The position numbers and the translations under genes are program-made. Shown here in pieces: positions 10,739 through 20,012 of a stretch of DNA of 64,000 bases. Where the stretch lies: the NCBI GenBank assembly GCA_963663975.2, contig CAXXRA010000013.1:56549-120548 (forward strand), read 5' to 3'. The notes beneath the pieces are model-generated. The model searched no databases. It saw nothing but the letters and a program-made list of their open reading frames with translations, and was not told the DNA's origin. The DNA comes from JANQRX01 sp963663975 (GTDB lineage Bacteria > Pseudomonadota > Alphaproteobacteria > Rhizobiales > Kaistiaceae). Position 1 is the first letter of the stretch. Every line of letters begins with the position of its first letter.

Positions 10739-12277
10739 CTAAACCGGCACCGCCCGGGGGCTGACCGAGCGGGCGCCGCCCAGGATCACCAGGACGATGA
10801 CCACGCTGACGACGGCAAACCAGCTCGGCGTTGCCGCCAGGCCGGCTGCCGCCGCCCATGAAAACGAGGTCAGCGCCTCGGCAAAGGTTGCCAGCCGCGA
10901 GGACGAGTGTCGGCGGCGGAAATGGCTGTGCTTCGCCTGCAGCCGGAACCACAGCTGTATCCGGATGGTCGAGCCCGCCGCCAGAACGATGCCGAGCGCC
11001 GCGATCGAGGCATGAAACGGCGCCACCACGGCGAAAATGGCGATCATCGGTGCCAGCGTCAGGCCGACGGCGATCAGCACCGCCTCGATTTTCGCCCGCG
11101 TGATCATCGCCGCCGGCACCGGCGCGGTCGCCACCAGATCCGGCGCGTCCTCGCCGGAGATCGCCAGCCAGGCGAGCGCGCCACCAAGCTGACCGCCGAC
11201 GGTCACCAGCACCATGACGATGACGATGTGGGTGCCGGCCGAGCCACCCAGGCTCATCGACAACAGAAGGGCAGGCGGAATGAGGTAGAACAGTTGGGTC
11301 AGCGTCTGCGAGGCCAGCCAGGGATCGCGACGCAACAGCGCCCATTCCTTGCGGCGCAGCGCCCGCGCCGGCGATGGGGACACGCCCCGCCTTGCCGTTC
11401 TGGTCGTCCGTCGCCGGGTCGATGCCGGAAGGTCGGTCGCGGCCAGGGAATAACCGGCCAGTTTTGGTGCCACGACGGCGACCACGGCGACCACCAGGGC
11501 GGCCGCAAACGCCACCAATGTGATGAGCGCCGCGACATCTCCCATGGCCGCCCGGGCCGGAATCCAGACCGGGCTGGAGAGCTCCGGCAGGCGTGCGGTC
11601 ACGCCCGCCGACAACAGCAGCGACCCGCCGGCGATGGTCCCGTAGGACACGATGGCGATCAGCTGAATACCGATCGCGAAGCCGGCACCGACGACCGCGG
11701 CGACGATCTGCGCCACCAGCCTGGTGCGCCGGGGCCCGAGCAGTTTGAACAGGCCGATGGTGATCATGACGGCGACCGCGGCGGCGGCGGCACCGAACGC
11801 CGCCGCGACGCCGAATCCGGCCAGCCAGCGCGGCCCGTGGCTGAGGACGAGGATGTCCACCAGCGGCATCGACAGAACCAGCGCCAGCACCGTGATCGGC
11901 AGGGCGTTGGCCAGGATGCGTACCGAAAACAGCAGCGTCAGCTGGACCGGCGACGACACGATCAGATCGAGATCGCCGCGGGTATAGAGCGACCGCGTCA
12001 CCGTTTCCATCGCCTGGGCGACCAGAAGCGAGCCGAACAGGAACAGGACCGCCGAGGTGACGACGAGCGTGGTGCGGTCGATCCCGGATGCGCCGATGTT
12101 GAAGGACGAGGTGATCGCCCATACCGGGAAGTGAAACACCAGGGCCACCGCCACCAGCACCGCCGAGGCGCGGGCCAGGCTACGCCGGCCGCCGGCGGTG
12201 ATCATGTCGCGCCAGTCGCGCCACGCCAGCCGGATTTCATGGCGGGCGAGCCAGGTGAAGGTGCCCGGAGCGCTCAC
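10739..12277 (-). CDS. ABC transporter permease, ABC-2-like exporter
   Basis: 512 residues with roughly a dozen hydrophobic segments after a short soluble start (ARHEIRLAWRDWRDMITAGG). The size and layout fit two six-helix ABC-2-like halves in one chain. Its start overlaps the end of the ATPase gene upstream by 4 bp (ATGA), so the two are translationally coupled and form one exporter in the inner membrane. The cargo cannot be read from the sequence. Confidence 0.85.
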   Translation of the reverse strand: MSAPGTFTWLARHEIRLAWRDWRDMITAGGRRSLARASAVLVAVALVFHFPVWAITSSFNIGASGIDRTTLVVTSAVLFLFGSLLVAQAMETVTRSLYTRGDLDLIVSSPVQLTLLFSVRILANALPITVLALVLSMPLVDILVLSHGPRWLAGFGVAAAFGAAAAAVAVMITIGLFKLLGPRRTRLVAQIVAAVVGAGFAIGIQLIAIVSYGTIAGGSLLLSAGVTARLPELSSPVWIPARAAMGDVAALITLVAFAAALVVAVVAVVAPKLAGYSLAATDLPASTRRRTTRTARRGVSPSPARALRRKEWALLRRDPWLASQTLTQLFYLIPPALLLSMSLGGSAGTHIVIVMVLVTVGGQLGGALAWLAISGEDAPDLVATAPVPAAMITRAKIEAVLIAVGLTLAPMIAIFAVVAPFHASIAALGIVLAAGSTIRIQLWFRLQAKHSHFRRRHSSSRLATFAEALTSFSWAAAAGLAATPSWFAVVSVVIVLVILGGARSVSPRAVPV

Positions 12278-13026
12278 GCCGCCGCGCCCTCCTCGACCAG
12301 GGTCAGAAAAACCTCCTCCAGGCTGCCGCCGCGCCCGGCGCGCATGCTCAGTTCCTCCAGCGTACCTTCGGCGATCAGGCGGCCGTCCGACAGGACGCCG
12401 ATGCGTTCGGCCATGCGTTCGGCGACCTCGAGGATATGGGTGGTCATGATCACCGTATCGCCGCTGGCGACCCGGTTCTGAAGCACCTGCTTGACCTGCC
12501 GCGCGGCCCTTGCATCGAGCCCGGTCAGCGGTTCGTCGAGGATGATGAGCCGCGGATCGTGGACCAGCGCTCCGGCCAGCGCCACCTTCTGGCGCATGCC
12601 GCGCGAAAGGCTTTCGCAGCGTTCGTTGGCGACTTCAACCAGGTCGAGCCAGTCGAGCAGGTCGGCGATGCCGGCGGCCGCTGCGGTGTCGTCGAGCCCC
12701 CACAGGCCGGCGACGAATTCCAGATATTCGGTCGGCGACAATTTGTCGTAGATCATCGGCTCGTCGGAGACCCACGCGGTCAGGCGCTTGGCTTCGACCG
12801 GTCTCTTGGTAGCGTCGATGCCGAAAATCGAGATCGAGCCGGAATCCCGCGTCATCAGGCCGGACACCATGCGCAGCGTCGTCGTCTTGCCGGCGCCATT
12901 GGGGCCGAGAAGGGCATAGAACTCTCCCCGCCGGATTGTCAGGTCGAGGCGGTCGACGGCCGGGCGGTTGAACGTCTTGGTCAACCCGCGCACGGCCAGC
13001 GCGGCGGACGGAAACGGCTCAGGCAA
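12274..13026 (-). CDS. ABC transporter ATP-binding protein
   Basis: 250 residues with Walker A GPNGAGKTT, Q-loop region, signature LSRGMRQK, Walker B RLIILDEP and the D-loop TGLD, then the H-loop MTTHI. The LSRGMRQ signature and linkage to an ABC-2 permease are typical of export systems (CcmA/DrrA-like). It is the first gene of a two-gene unit with the permease downstream. Confidence 0.9.
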   Translation of the reverse strand: MPEPFPSAALAVRGLTKTFNRPAVDRLDLTIRRGEFYALLGPNGAGKTTTLRMVSGLMTRDSGSISIFGIDATKRPVEAKRLTAWVSDEPMIYDKLSPTEYLEFVAGLWGLDDTAAAAGIADLLDWLDLVEVANERCESLSRGMRQKVALAGALVHDPRLIILDEPLTGLDARAARQVKQVLQNRVASGDTVIMTTHILEVAERMAERIGVLSDGRLIAEGTLEELSMRAGRGGSLEEVFLTLVEEGAAA

Positions 13027-13184
13027 TTGTCGGACCCTCCTCGAGCGATCGCTGGCCCCCGGTCTCTATCATGTTGCAACTTGCCCGCCGGTAAACCCGC
13101 TGCACCAAGATTCATGTGCCGCCGGATGGCATCGGTAAACCCGCCCGGCCTGTCCGGCGATCACCCGTTCGGCGCCTTGCTCAT

Positions 13185-14426
13185 CTAACCCTGCCGGTCG
13201 AGGTGTCGCACCGTTCGCAGCGCGGGAAAGGCGTAGGCCCAGATCGCGGCCACCGCCAGCGTGCCGACGGCGCCGACCACCACCGCCGGCACGATGCCGA
13301 TGAGGGCGGCGACCGTGCCGGCGCGAAACGCGCCCAGTTCGTTGGAGGCACCGATGAACACCATGTTGACCGCGTTGACCCGCCCACGCAGGGCGTCCGG
13401 GGTCCACAACTGGATCAGCGTTTCGCGAATGTAGACGCTGACCATGTCGGCCGCACCGGCCAGCGCCAGCGTCGCAACCGACAGCCAGACCATGGTCGAG
13501 ATACCGAACACGGTGGTGAAAACCCCGAACAGGGCGACGGCCGAAAACATCAACACCCCGGCATGATTGCGAACCGGACGCACCGCCAGAAAGGCGGCGA
13601 CCGCGACCGCACCGATTCCCGGCGCTGAACGCAACAGACCAAGACCCCCTGGCCCGACCTCCAGGATGTCGCGCGCATAGGCCGGCAGCAACGCCACCGC
13701 GCCGCCCAGCAGCACGGCAAACAGGTCGAGCGAAATCGCACCGAAGACGATTTTCTCGCTCCAGGCATAACGGAACCCGGCGACCACGGTGGTCCAGGTG
13801 GGACGCGCGCTCAGGCTTTTCTGAGGTGGTTTCGGCACCATCACGATGAGAACCAGTGCAGCGCCATACATCAGCATCGCGCCGCCATAGGCGGCTTCGG
13901 CGGCCAACCCGTAGAGCAAGCCGCCGGCCACCGGTCCGGTGATGGTGGCGATCTGCCACGACGAGGCGCTCAGCGCGATGGCGCTGGCCAGATCCTTCTT
14001 CGGCACGAGATTGGGGATCAGCGATTGCATCGCCGGGTTCAGGAAGGCACGGGCGATTCCGAAGACCGCCAACACCACGAAGATCTGCCCAGCCGTGACC
14101 AGTCCGGCCGCCGTCAGAGCGAGCAAGCCGACGCCGCACGCCGCCTCGGCCCCCTGGGTGACGGCGACGATCATGCGGCGGCTATAGCGGTCGGCGACCG
14201 TGCCGGTGACCAGCACCAGCAGCAGCGCAGGCGCGAACTGGACCAGCCCGACGAGGCCCAGATCAAACGGATCGCGGGTCAGATCGTAGATTTGCCAGCC
14301 GACCGCGACGCTGATGATGTTCGTGGCGAAGATGGTGGCGAAGCGTGATGCCAAAAACAACGCGAAACCGCGGTGCCGAAACGCCCCCCAATGATCGCCG
14401 GCCGGCGAAGCGTCCGCGTCTGCCAT
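13185..14426 (-). CDS. Major facilitator superfamily transporter (EntS-like exporter)
   Basis: 413 residues, about twelve membrane helices. The MFS loop motif is seen as GTVADRYSRRMIV after helix 2. The protein resembles the EntS/enterobactin-exporter type of MFS proteins (helix 1 GFALFLASRFATIFATNIIS). No siderophore or drug genes are nearby, so the cargo remains open. It stands alone, convergent with nothing and 158 bp from the ABC unit. Confidence 0.85.
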   Translation of the reverse strand: MADADASPAGDHWGAFRHRGFALFLASRFATIFATNIISVAVGWQIYDLTRDPFDLGLVGLVQFAPALLLVLVTGTVADRYSRRMIVAVTQGAEAACGVGLLALTAAGLVTAGQIFVVLAVFGIARAFLNPAMQSLIPNLVPKKDLASAIALSASSWQIATITGPVAGGLLYGLAAEAAYGGAMLMYGAALVLIVMVPKPPQKSLSARPTWTTVVAGFRYAWSEKIVFGAISLDLFAVLLGGAVALLPAYARDILEVGPGGLGLLRSAPGIGAVAVAAFLAVRPVRNHAGVLMFSAVALFGVFTTVFGISTMVWLSVATLALAGAADMVSVYIRETLIQLWTPDALRGRVNAVNMVFIGASNELGAFRAGTVAALIGIVPAVVVGAVGTLAVAAIWAYAFPALRTVRHLDRQG

Positions 14427-14594
14427 TTATGTGCATCCGGGGTTTGGGGAAGCCGTGCTCAACGGCGCGAACCTGGGGCGGGGGCTGGTGTCCATCCTTG
14501 GAGCAGCATCCGCCTTGCGTCAATGACGGAGCGTTCTTGCCCGGCGCGGGGCAACGGGTCTTCAACCCGACGGTGCGAGCTGGCACAATCGGTC

Positions 14595-15002
14595 ATGGCA
14601 AAACGCACACGTCACGCCGCCATGACCTATGGCGAATTCAACAAATTCTGCCGCTCCCTTCCGGCCACCACCCATGTCGTTCAGTGGGGCGGCTCCGACG
14701 TGTGGAAGGTCGGCGGCAAGGTTTTCGCCATTGGCGGCTGGGACGACGGCACCCAGGCGCGATTCACCTTCAAGGTCTCCATGCTCGGCTTTGAGATTCT
14801 CAAGCAGCAGCCCGGGCTGAGACCGGCGCCCTATTTTGCCTCGCGCGGCATGACATGGATCCAGCACTACGACAGGCCCGGACTGCCGAGGAAGGACATC
14901 AAGGCCTATCTCAGGGAGTCGCATCGGATCGTCGCCCTCGGCCTGCCCAGGAAAAGGCGCCGTGAACTGGGCCTGGAAGGGGCGGTCGGTGACCGGTCCT
15001 GA
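14595..15002 (+). CDS. MmcQ/YjbR-family protein
   Basis: 135 residues from ATG 14595. It has the compact CyaY-like fold signature of the family: MTYGEFNKFCRSLPATT, the W-x-V-GGKVFAI strand, KVSMLGFEIL and the C-terminal LRESHRIVALGLPRKRR. Family members are small and possibly DNA-binding; no reaction is known. The open frame extends upstream to 14373 but that part has no similarity and overlaps the divergent MFS gene. Confidence 0.8.
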   Translation: MAKRTRHAAMTYGEFNKFCRSLPATTHVVQWGGSDVWKVGGKVFAIGGWDDGTQARFTFKVSMLGFEILKQQPGLRPAPYFASRGMTWIQHYDRPGLPRKDIKAYLRESHRIVALGLPRKRRRELGLEGAVGDRS

Positions 15003-15063
15003 CCGGCGGGCAAACAGGACGACGGCTCAATAGAGAACGAGGAAACGACCGCCCCAGGAGAGC

Positions 15064-15675
15064 TCACAGCCCTTTTGTCATTCGATAGAACTTCAATCCC
15101 GGTATAGCCAATCGCTTCGGCCACTGCGACTCGACGTTCATCCCGCAGCGCTCGTAGAATCGGCGAGCTCCCTCATTCTTGGCTGAAACGTCGAGGGATA
15201 GTCGAGTCGATCCGCTCGCGCGAGCCCGCTCTTTAAAGGAGTCCATCAAAACGGAGCCGACGCCATCGCCGCGAAGTTCCTTATCAACAGCGATGGCCAG
15301 GAGATAGAAATCGCCATCGGCGATTGAATCGATAATCCGCATGAGTGGAGCAAACAGTATTTGCACGATCCTCATTCGTAGATTACGCCTTCCGGCAGCC
15401 CGCTTCAGGGGTTGGCGCGAGGAACGGCGATGCTGCTCCGCGGTGTACCCCGAGACCATTCCCACGATGACGTTGTCACGTTCTGCGAAAGTCACATTCT
15501 GGTAGGAGAGGTCGTGGTCGGGCTGGACGAACGCCGTGGCGATTATGTACGCCGCGCGGCGACCGAGCCAAAAACGAAAGAACCCCTCGGCTGCTTCGTC
15601 AAGGTAGCGGGCAAATGCCAGACCTTCATCGAACGTGGGGTTGGCGGCCCTTAGGACTATCGAATGCCGCTCCAT
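15064..15675 (-). CDS. GNAT-family N-acetyltransferase
   Basis: 203 residues. The acetyl-CoA-binding core is visible as YLLAIAVDKELRGDGVGSVL followed by LSLDVSAKNEGARRFYERCG, the hallmark of GNAT motifs A and B. The N-terminal half contains an inserted basic segment (HRRSSRQPLKRAAGRRNLR). The acceptor substrate is unknown. Base composition is somewhat lower in GC than its neighbours, which could reflect transfer. Confidence 0.85.
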   Translation of the reverse strand: MERHSIVLRAANPTFDEGLAFARYLDEAAEGFFRFWLGRRAAYIIATAFVQPDHDLSYQNVTFAERDNVIVGMVSGYTAEQHRRSSRQPLKRAAGRRNLRMRIVQILFAPLMRIIDSIADGDFYLLAIAVDKELRGDGVGSVLMDSFKERARASGSTRLSLDVSAKNEGARRFYERCGMNVESQWPKRLAIPGLKFYRMTKGL

Positions 15676-15756
15676 ATGGTCCTTCTACGGCGAACCCATG
15701 ATTCTGCCGATCTTGGGCTGCTCTCGTTATCCCGATCGGCTGTTCTTGAAAGGGGT

Positions 15757-17559
15757 CTAGCCCAGCACCTCGTCGCGGTCGCTGAGATCGCCGTCCTCGT
15801 CGATCCGGGCGGCGCGATAGGCCGGCAGCGTGCCGTTCAACGCCTCGCCGAGAGCCGCCTCGAGACCGCGCGCCGATTCGAGCCGCGCCAGATAGACGTA
15901 GTTGGCTCCGGCCGCATAGATCCCGGCCACATCTTCATAGGTAATGGTGTTGGCAATGATCAGGGCGTCCGGGTTGATCCCCCTGACGCTTGCCACCAGC
16001 CGCCGATTGTCGATGCCGCGCAACAGATCGTCGGGGACAGTGGCGACGATGATCTGGGCCTTGCCGACCCCGGCATGGCGCAACGTCTCGGCATTGGCCA
16101 GATCGCCATAGTCGACATGGGCGCCGACGGACCGGATGCGATCGTGCAGCGAGACGTTGAAATCCACCACCATGGTTTCGGCGACCAGCGCCGGATCGTC
16201 CTTGGCGATATTGTGCAGGAGCGAGGACGCGGTGCGGTGGAAGCCCAACAGAACCAGGCGCCAGGATTTCTCGCCTGCCGCATCTTCGGCGTCGGGCTCC
16301 TTGAAGCCCAGCGCGTGCAGGAGTGGCATCAGCGCGCCGTGGATGCCGTATGCGGTCTTGTACAGTGGCGTGGTGATCAGAGCCGTGATCACGAACGCAA
16401 AAACGATGACCGCGGTGAACTCACGCGAGATATGGCCGAACTGCAGGCCGAGAAATGCGATCACCAGCCCGAACTCTGAAATCTGGGCCAGGCGGATCGA
16501 CGAAACTTCCGCGTTGCGCTGATCGGTTCCGGTCCAATAGAGCACCGGGAAGAAAATGATCTGCCGCGCCAGGATAGCGGCAATGGCGATGGCCACGGCC
16601 AGGATCAGAACTTCCGGACCGCTCGGCTGCGGGATGCCCAGCCCCAGACCGACGAAGAACAGCGTCACGAAGAAATCCTTGACGACGCCGACCTTGGTGA
16701 TGATTTCGGTGGAGTAGGGCAGGCTGGCGATGGTGGCGCCGGCGATCAGCGCCCCCATCCCCGAACCGACCGTGAGATGGAGGTCGGCGCTGGTGAACAG
16801 CTGGGCGACATTGTCAAGATTCGCGCCGGCAAACACCAGCGCGAAACACCAGCCGATCGCCGCCATCAGGACGACTTCCGGCACCTTGGCGACCCAGCCG
16901 AAGGCGATGTTGAGAACCGTGCGCGAAATCAGGATCGCCAGCCCCGATAGGATGATGATGCCGGCGAACGAACCGAGGATGGGGAGGAGTTCCGGAGAGG
17001 CCAGTCGCGGCTGCAGCAGGATGATGACGGTCGCCCAAATATCCTGAAAAACCAGCATGCCCAGGGCGATCCGGCCCGGCGCGGTGTCGAGTTCGAAGGC
17101 GTCCTGGTAAAGCTTGATGACCAGCAGCGTCGACGATCCGGCGATCACCGCGCCGAGATAAAGGGCGGTCAGATTGTTCGGCATCAGGTCGGTGCCGAGA
17201 CCAAACAACAACAGGAGTTTGGCGACCCCGAAGCCGAACAGGATGGTCAGCGGAAACTGCACGATCCCGGTGATGATGATCGTTTTCCCGGCCGCGGCGA
17301 TCTTGGTCAGGTCGATCTCCAGCCCGATCATGAAGAGCAGGAGGACGAAGCCGAGCTGGGCGATGGTGTCGATGTTGCCGACATCGGTCACCAACCCAAA
17401 GCCGAGCGGCCCTGCGACGATGCCGGCGATGATGAAGCCGGCCAGCGCCGGTAGCCGAATGCGGGTGAACAGAACCGCCAGCAGTCCGGAAAGGAAGATG
17501 GCGATACCGATCCTGGACCAGCGACGGGGCCTCGCCGGCGGACGCCTGAGCCTGGCCAA
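15757..17559 (-). CDS. CPA2-family monovalent cation:proton antiporter (KefB-like), N-terminus probably frameshifted
   Basis: 600 residues: about twelve membrane helices (residues ~20-400) of the Na+/H+ exchanger fold with LLFMIGLEID and the conserved HLTVGSGMGALIAGATIA region, then a nucleotide-binding RCK/TrkA-N-like domain (SWRLVLLGFHRTASSLLHNI onward). The frame opens at a poor TTG. In another frame, 17644 to about 17510 encodes a good signal-like N-terminus (MLLPMILARSRNVIAAAASF ... APSLVQD) that would join smoothly to IGIAIFLSG here if the sequence gatcgg were gatatcgg, i.e. a 2-bp loss. The TAG stop is followed on the minus strand by accccttt, reminiscent of the MITE end. Confidence 0.8.
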   Translation of the reverse strand: MARLRRPPARPRRWSRIGIAIFLSGLLAVLFTRIRLPALAGFIIAGIVAGPLGFGLVTDVGNIDTIAQLGFVLLLFMIGLEIDLTKIAAAGKTIIITGIVQFPLTILFGFGVAKLLLLFGLGTDLMPNNLTALYLGAVIAGSSTLLVIKLYQDAFELDTAPGRIALGMLVFQDIWATVIILLQPRLASPELLPILGSFAGIIILSGLAILISRTVLNIAFGWVAKVPEVVLMAAIGWCFALVFAGANLDNVAQLFTSADLHLTVGSGMGALIAGATIASLPYSTEIITKVGVVKDFFVTLFFVGLGLGIPQPSGPEVLILAVAIAIAAILARQIIFFPVLYWTGTDQRNAEVSSIRLAQISEFGLVIAFLGLQFGHISREFTAVIVFAFVITALITTPLYKTAYGIHGALMPLLHALGFKEPDAEDAAGEKSWRLVLLGFHRTASSLLHNIAKDDPALVAETMVVDFNVSLHDRIRSVGAHVDYGDLANAETLRHAGVGKAQIIVATVPDDLLRGIDNRRLVASVRGINPDALIIANTITYEDVAGIYAAGANYVYLARLESARGLEAALGEALNGTLPAYRAARIDEDGDLSDRDEVLG

Positions 17560-17724
17560 TGCCGATGGCCAATAGGAAGGAGGCTGCCGCGGCGATGACG
17601 TTCCTCGATCGGGCCAGTATCATCGGCAAGAGCATCCCCACCACCGAGCCCGATCCATCGGGCGTTTAAGGACACAAGTGCTAGACAAGTTTGCGCCGAT
17701 TTTCCAGTCCGACGCCAAACAGAA

Positions 17725-17744
17725 ACGGCCCCGTCAGGGGCCGT
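17725..17744 (-). terminator. Terminator hairpin between DUF2852 gene and antiporter gene
   Basis: Perfect 8-bp stem acggcccc / ggggccgt with loop gtca (17725-17744), 60 bp beyond the DUF2852 stop on the minus strand, followed there by ttctgtttgg. It would end transcription of that gene. Confidence 0.6.
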
Positions 17745-17804
17745 CTGTCGTCCTCACGAAGTCGCTGGCTGTGGCGAACCGCAACTCGCAGGCCAGGCGA
17801 CCAA

Positions 17805-18233
17805 TCAGAGGTTGATGGTCTTGCCGTTGCCGTTGTCGTTGTCGCCGCCGTCAGGTTGCGCGGCACGATCGCGACGAAAGCGCTGGAATTCTTCCTCGTC
17901 GCGCGCCTTGCGCAGATCGCTCATGAAGCGCTCGAATTCGCGCAATTCCTCGTCGAGCTTGCGCCGCTCCTCCTCGAGCCGGGTCAGCTCGCTCTGGCGA
18001 TATTCGTCGAACGCGACATTGCCGCTGCGCGAGCGAACCCGCGGACCGCAGCGGTATCCATGCCGTTCACGTTTCATACCCTCGAAGTGCTTGCGGATCT
18101 CGGGGATCCGGTCGCCCCACACAATGTAGGCCAGCATGGCCAGCCCAAGCGGCCAGGCAACGATGAAGCCGAGGACCATCAGTCCGATCGTCAGTGGCGT
18201 CCACGAAGGACGCAAGGCATGCGCCGAAATCAT
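17805..18233 (-). CDS. DUF2852 family membrane protein
   Basis: 142 residues. An N-terminal membrane helix (LTIGLMVLGFIVAWPLGLAM) is followed by a basic segment and a long charged coiled coil (SELTRLEEERRKLDEELREF) with the FERFMSDLRKARDEEEFQRF block typical of DUF2852 in alphaproteobacteria. Function unknown; probably anchored in the inner membrane with a cytoplasmic coiled coil. The tail is Asp/Asn/Gly-rich. Confidence 0.82.
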   Translation of the reverse strand: MISAHALRPSWTPLTIGLMVLGFIVAWPLGLAMLAYIVWGDRIPEIRKHFEGMKRERHGYRCGPRVRSRSGNVAFDEYRQSELTRLEEERRKLDEELREFERFMSDLRKARDEEEFQRFRRDRAAQPDGGDNDNGNGKTINL

Positions 18234-18328
18234 ATCCTTCCCCTTTTTTGACCAACGAGAGGGACGTGGTGACTCAAAAACGCGGTTTCAAGAAAAATCG
18301 AACACGGCCTGGTGATTTTGGCGAAATA

Positions 18329-19711
18329 TCAGCGTTTTGAAGCTGCCGCACCGCGGCCATTCGCCTTCCGCTTGGCCGCGCTTTTGCCGATCCGGGGCTT
18401 GCCGCGCCGACCATCGCGGGCGGCCGGTTCACGGGCCCCGGCGGGACGCGCCACACCGTTGCCGGCGGCTTTCGAGGATTGCCAAACAGACGCGCCATCG
18501 GTGGCGATGAAGTGTGCGATCCGCGGCGCGATGGCGGCCCGGAATCGGGAGCCGTTGAAAACGCCATAGTGACCGACATTGGGCTGAGTGTAGTGGTGGC
18601 GACGGCTCGCCGGTATCCCGGTGCACAGGTCGTGGGCGGCGCGGGTCTGGCCGAGACCCGAGATGTCGTCATGCTCGCCTTCCACCGTCAACATCGCCAC
18701 CCTTTCGATCGCGGCGAGATCGACATGTTCGCTGCGGTGCCGCATTTCGCCCTTGGGCAGTGCGTGCCGGATGAACACGGTATCGACCGTCTGCAGGTAG
18801 AACTCCGCCGTCAGATCCATCACCGCCAGATACTCGTCGTAGAACTCACGGTGCTTGGCCGCCGAATCACCGTCGCCCTCGACCAGGTGGAAGAAGAGGT
18901 CCTGATGGGCCTCCATATGGCGGTCGAGGTTCATGTTCATGAAGCCCGAAAGCTGCAGGAAGCCCGGGTAGACACTGCGCATGAAACCTGGATGGGGGAA
19001 CGGTACCGGCATGACCGCGTTTGCCCGGAACCAGTCGAGATCGCGCTTTTCGGCAAGTTTGTTGACCGCGGTCGGATTGACCCTGGTGTCGATAGGTCCA
19101 CCCATCAGCGTCATGGTCGAGGGCAGGTCCGCCTCCCCTCGGGCGGACATCAGCGCCACCGCCGCCAGCACCGGCACCGATGGCTGGCACACCGCGATCA
19201 CATGGCTGCCCGGCCCGATTTTTCGAAATATTTCAATTACATAGTCGATGTAATTGTCGAGATCGAAAATCCCGTCGGCGAGCGGTACCATGCGCGCGTC
19301 GACCCAATCGGTGATGTAGACGTCGTGGTCGGGCAAAAGGCTCTCAACGGTGCCGCGGAGCAGGGTGGCGTAGTGACCCGACATCGGCGCGACGATGAGC
19401 ACACGCGGCTGGCCGGCCGGCCATGCGGTCTTGCGGAAATGGATCAGCCGGCAGAACGGGCTGGACCACACCACAATCGGGGTAACCGGAACCCTGCGGC
19501 CGCCGATTTGGGTGTGGTGGAGATCCCAGTCCGGCTTGCCGTAACGGCGTGTCACGCGTTCAAACAGTTCCGCCGCCGCGGCCATCCCGCGCCCGAGCGC
19601 GGTTCCGGTCAAGGGATTCAAGGGATGGCGGAAATAGAGCCTGGTGGCATCGGCGGCAGCCCGCAACGGGCTGACGGCCGCATGATTCATTTCATAGAAC
19701 TGGTAGTACAA
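18329..19711 (-). CDS. phaZ: Intracellular polyhydroxybutyrate depolymerase
   Basis: About 460 residues. The enzyme mobilises amorphous PHB granules in the cytoplasm. Visible family blocks are FYEMNHAAVSPLRA at the start, APMSGHYATLLRGTV, DVYITDWVDARMVPL, the nucleophile elbow VCQPSVP (Cys in place of Ser, as in the i-PHB depolymerase family), TLMGGPIDTRVNPT, and the His region PNVGHYGVFNGSRF. TTG 19711 is chosen because homologues begin x-Y-Q-x-Y-E-M-N-H and gaaggggg precedes it; the frame itself runs open to 19801. The basic tail after the catalytic region is non-conserved. A PhaR-type site lies 48 bp upstream. Confidence 0.88.
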   Translation of the reverse strand: MYYQFYEMNHAAVSPLRAAADATRLYFRHPLNPLTGTALGRGMAAAAELFERVTRRYGKPDWDLHHTQIGGRRVPVTPIVVWSSPFCRLIHFRKTAWPAGQPRVLIVAPMSGHYATLLRGTVESLLPDHDVYITDWVDARMVPLADGIFDLDNYIDYVIEIFRKIGPGSHVIAVCQPSVPVLAAVALMSARGEADLPSTMTLMGGPIDTRVNPTAVNKLAEKRDLDWFRANAVMPVPFPHPGFMRSVYPGFLQLSGFMNMNLDRHMEAHQDLFFHLVEGDGDSAAKHREFYDEYLAVMDLTAEFYLQTVDTVFIRHALPKGEMRHRSEHVDLAAIERVAMLTVEGEHDDISGLGQTRAAHDLCTGIPASRRHHYTQPNVGHYGVFNGSRFRAAIAPRIAHFIATDGASVWQSSKAAGNGVARPAGAREPAARDGRRGKPRIGKSAAKRKANGRGAAASKR

Positions 19712-19757
19712 CCCGCCCCCTTCGGACCGGGTTTCAGGTGAAACGACTCGGGTCCTT

Positions 19758-19860
19758 TTGCAATGCAGCATGGACTGTATCGACCGCCGCCCGATTGGCA
19801 AGCCCGCCGGGCGCTGGTCGGCCGCCGGCCAGCCGCCGGTGTGGCAGAAACTTGTCCGCC
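19758..19860 (+). repeat. Dispersed ~100-bp intergenic repeat, copy 1
   Basis: The segment from gcaatgcagcatgg through tatcgaccgccgcccgattg to cttgtccgcc recurs at 23551-23646 with about 85 % identity and a few gaps in the middle GC-rich part. It lies upstream of phaZ here and upstream of actS at the second site. It has no coding potential. Confidence 0.75.
19759..19770 (-). promoter_or_regulatory. Possible PhaR operator upstream of phaZ
   Basis: TGCAATGCAGCA carries the TGC-N3-GCA core that, as I recall, is the operator of the PHB regulator PhaR in rhizobia (reported as TGCRNYGCASMA). The match is complete and lies 48 bp before the proposed phaZ start. The recalled consensus could not be verified here. 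Confidence 0.35.
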
Positions 19861-20012
19861 AATATAGAAGATAAGCCGTTATTTATATTGAGATAACTCC
19901 TAGACAGGTCCGTCTGCCCACACATGAGCACACAAGGCAAAACGGCGCATTTCCAACCTCTGGCGATTCGGAAGCGGCTGGCGAGTCTCAGCGGGCTTCT
20001 GGTGCGCTGGAG

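Noticed and set aside
10907..12481. 524-residue frame on the plus strand opposite the ABC transporter genes
   Set aside because: Low-complexity Arg/Gln/His-rich shadow of the permease and ATPase genes on the minus strand.
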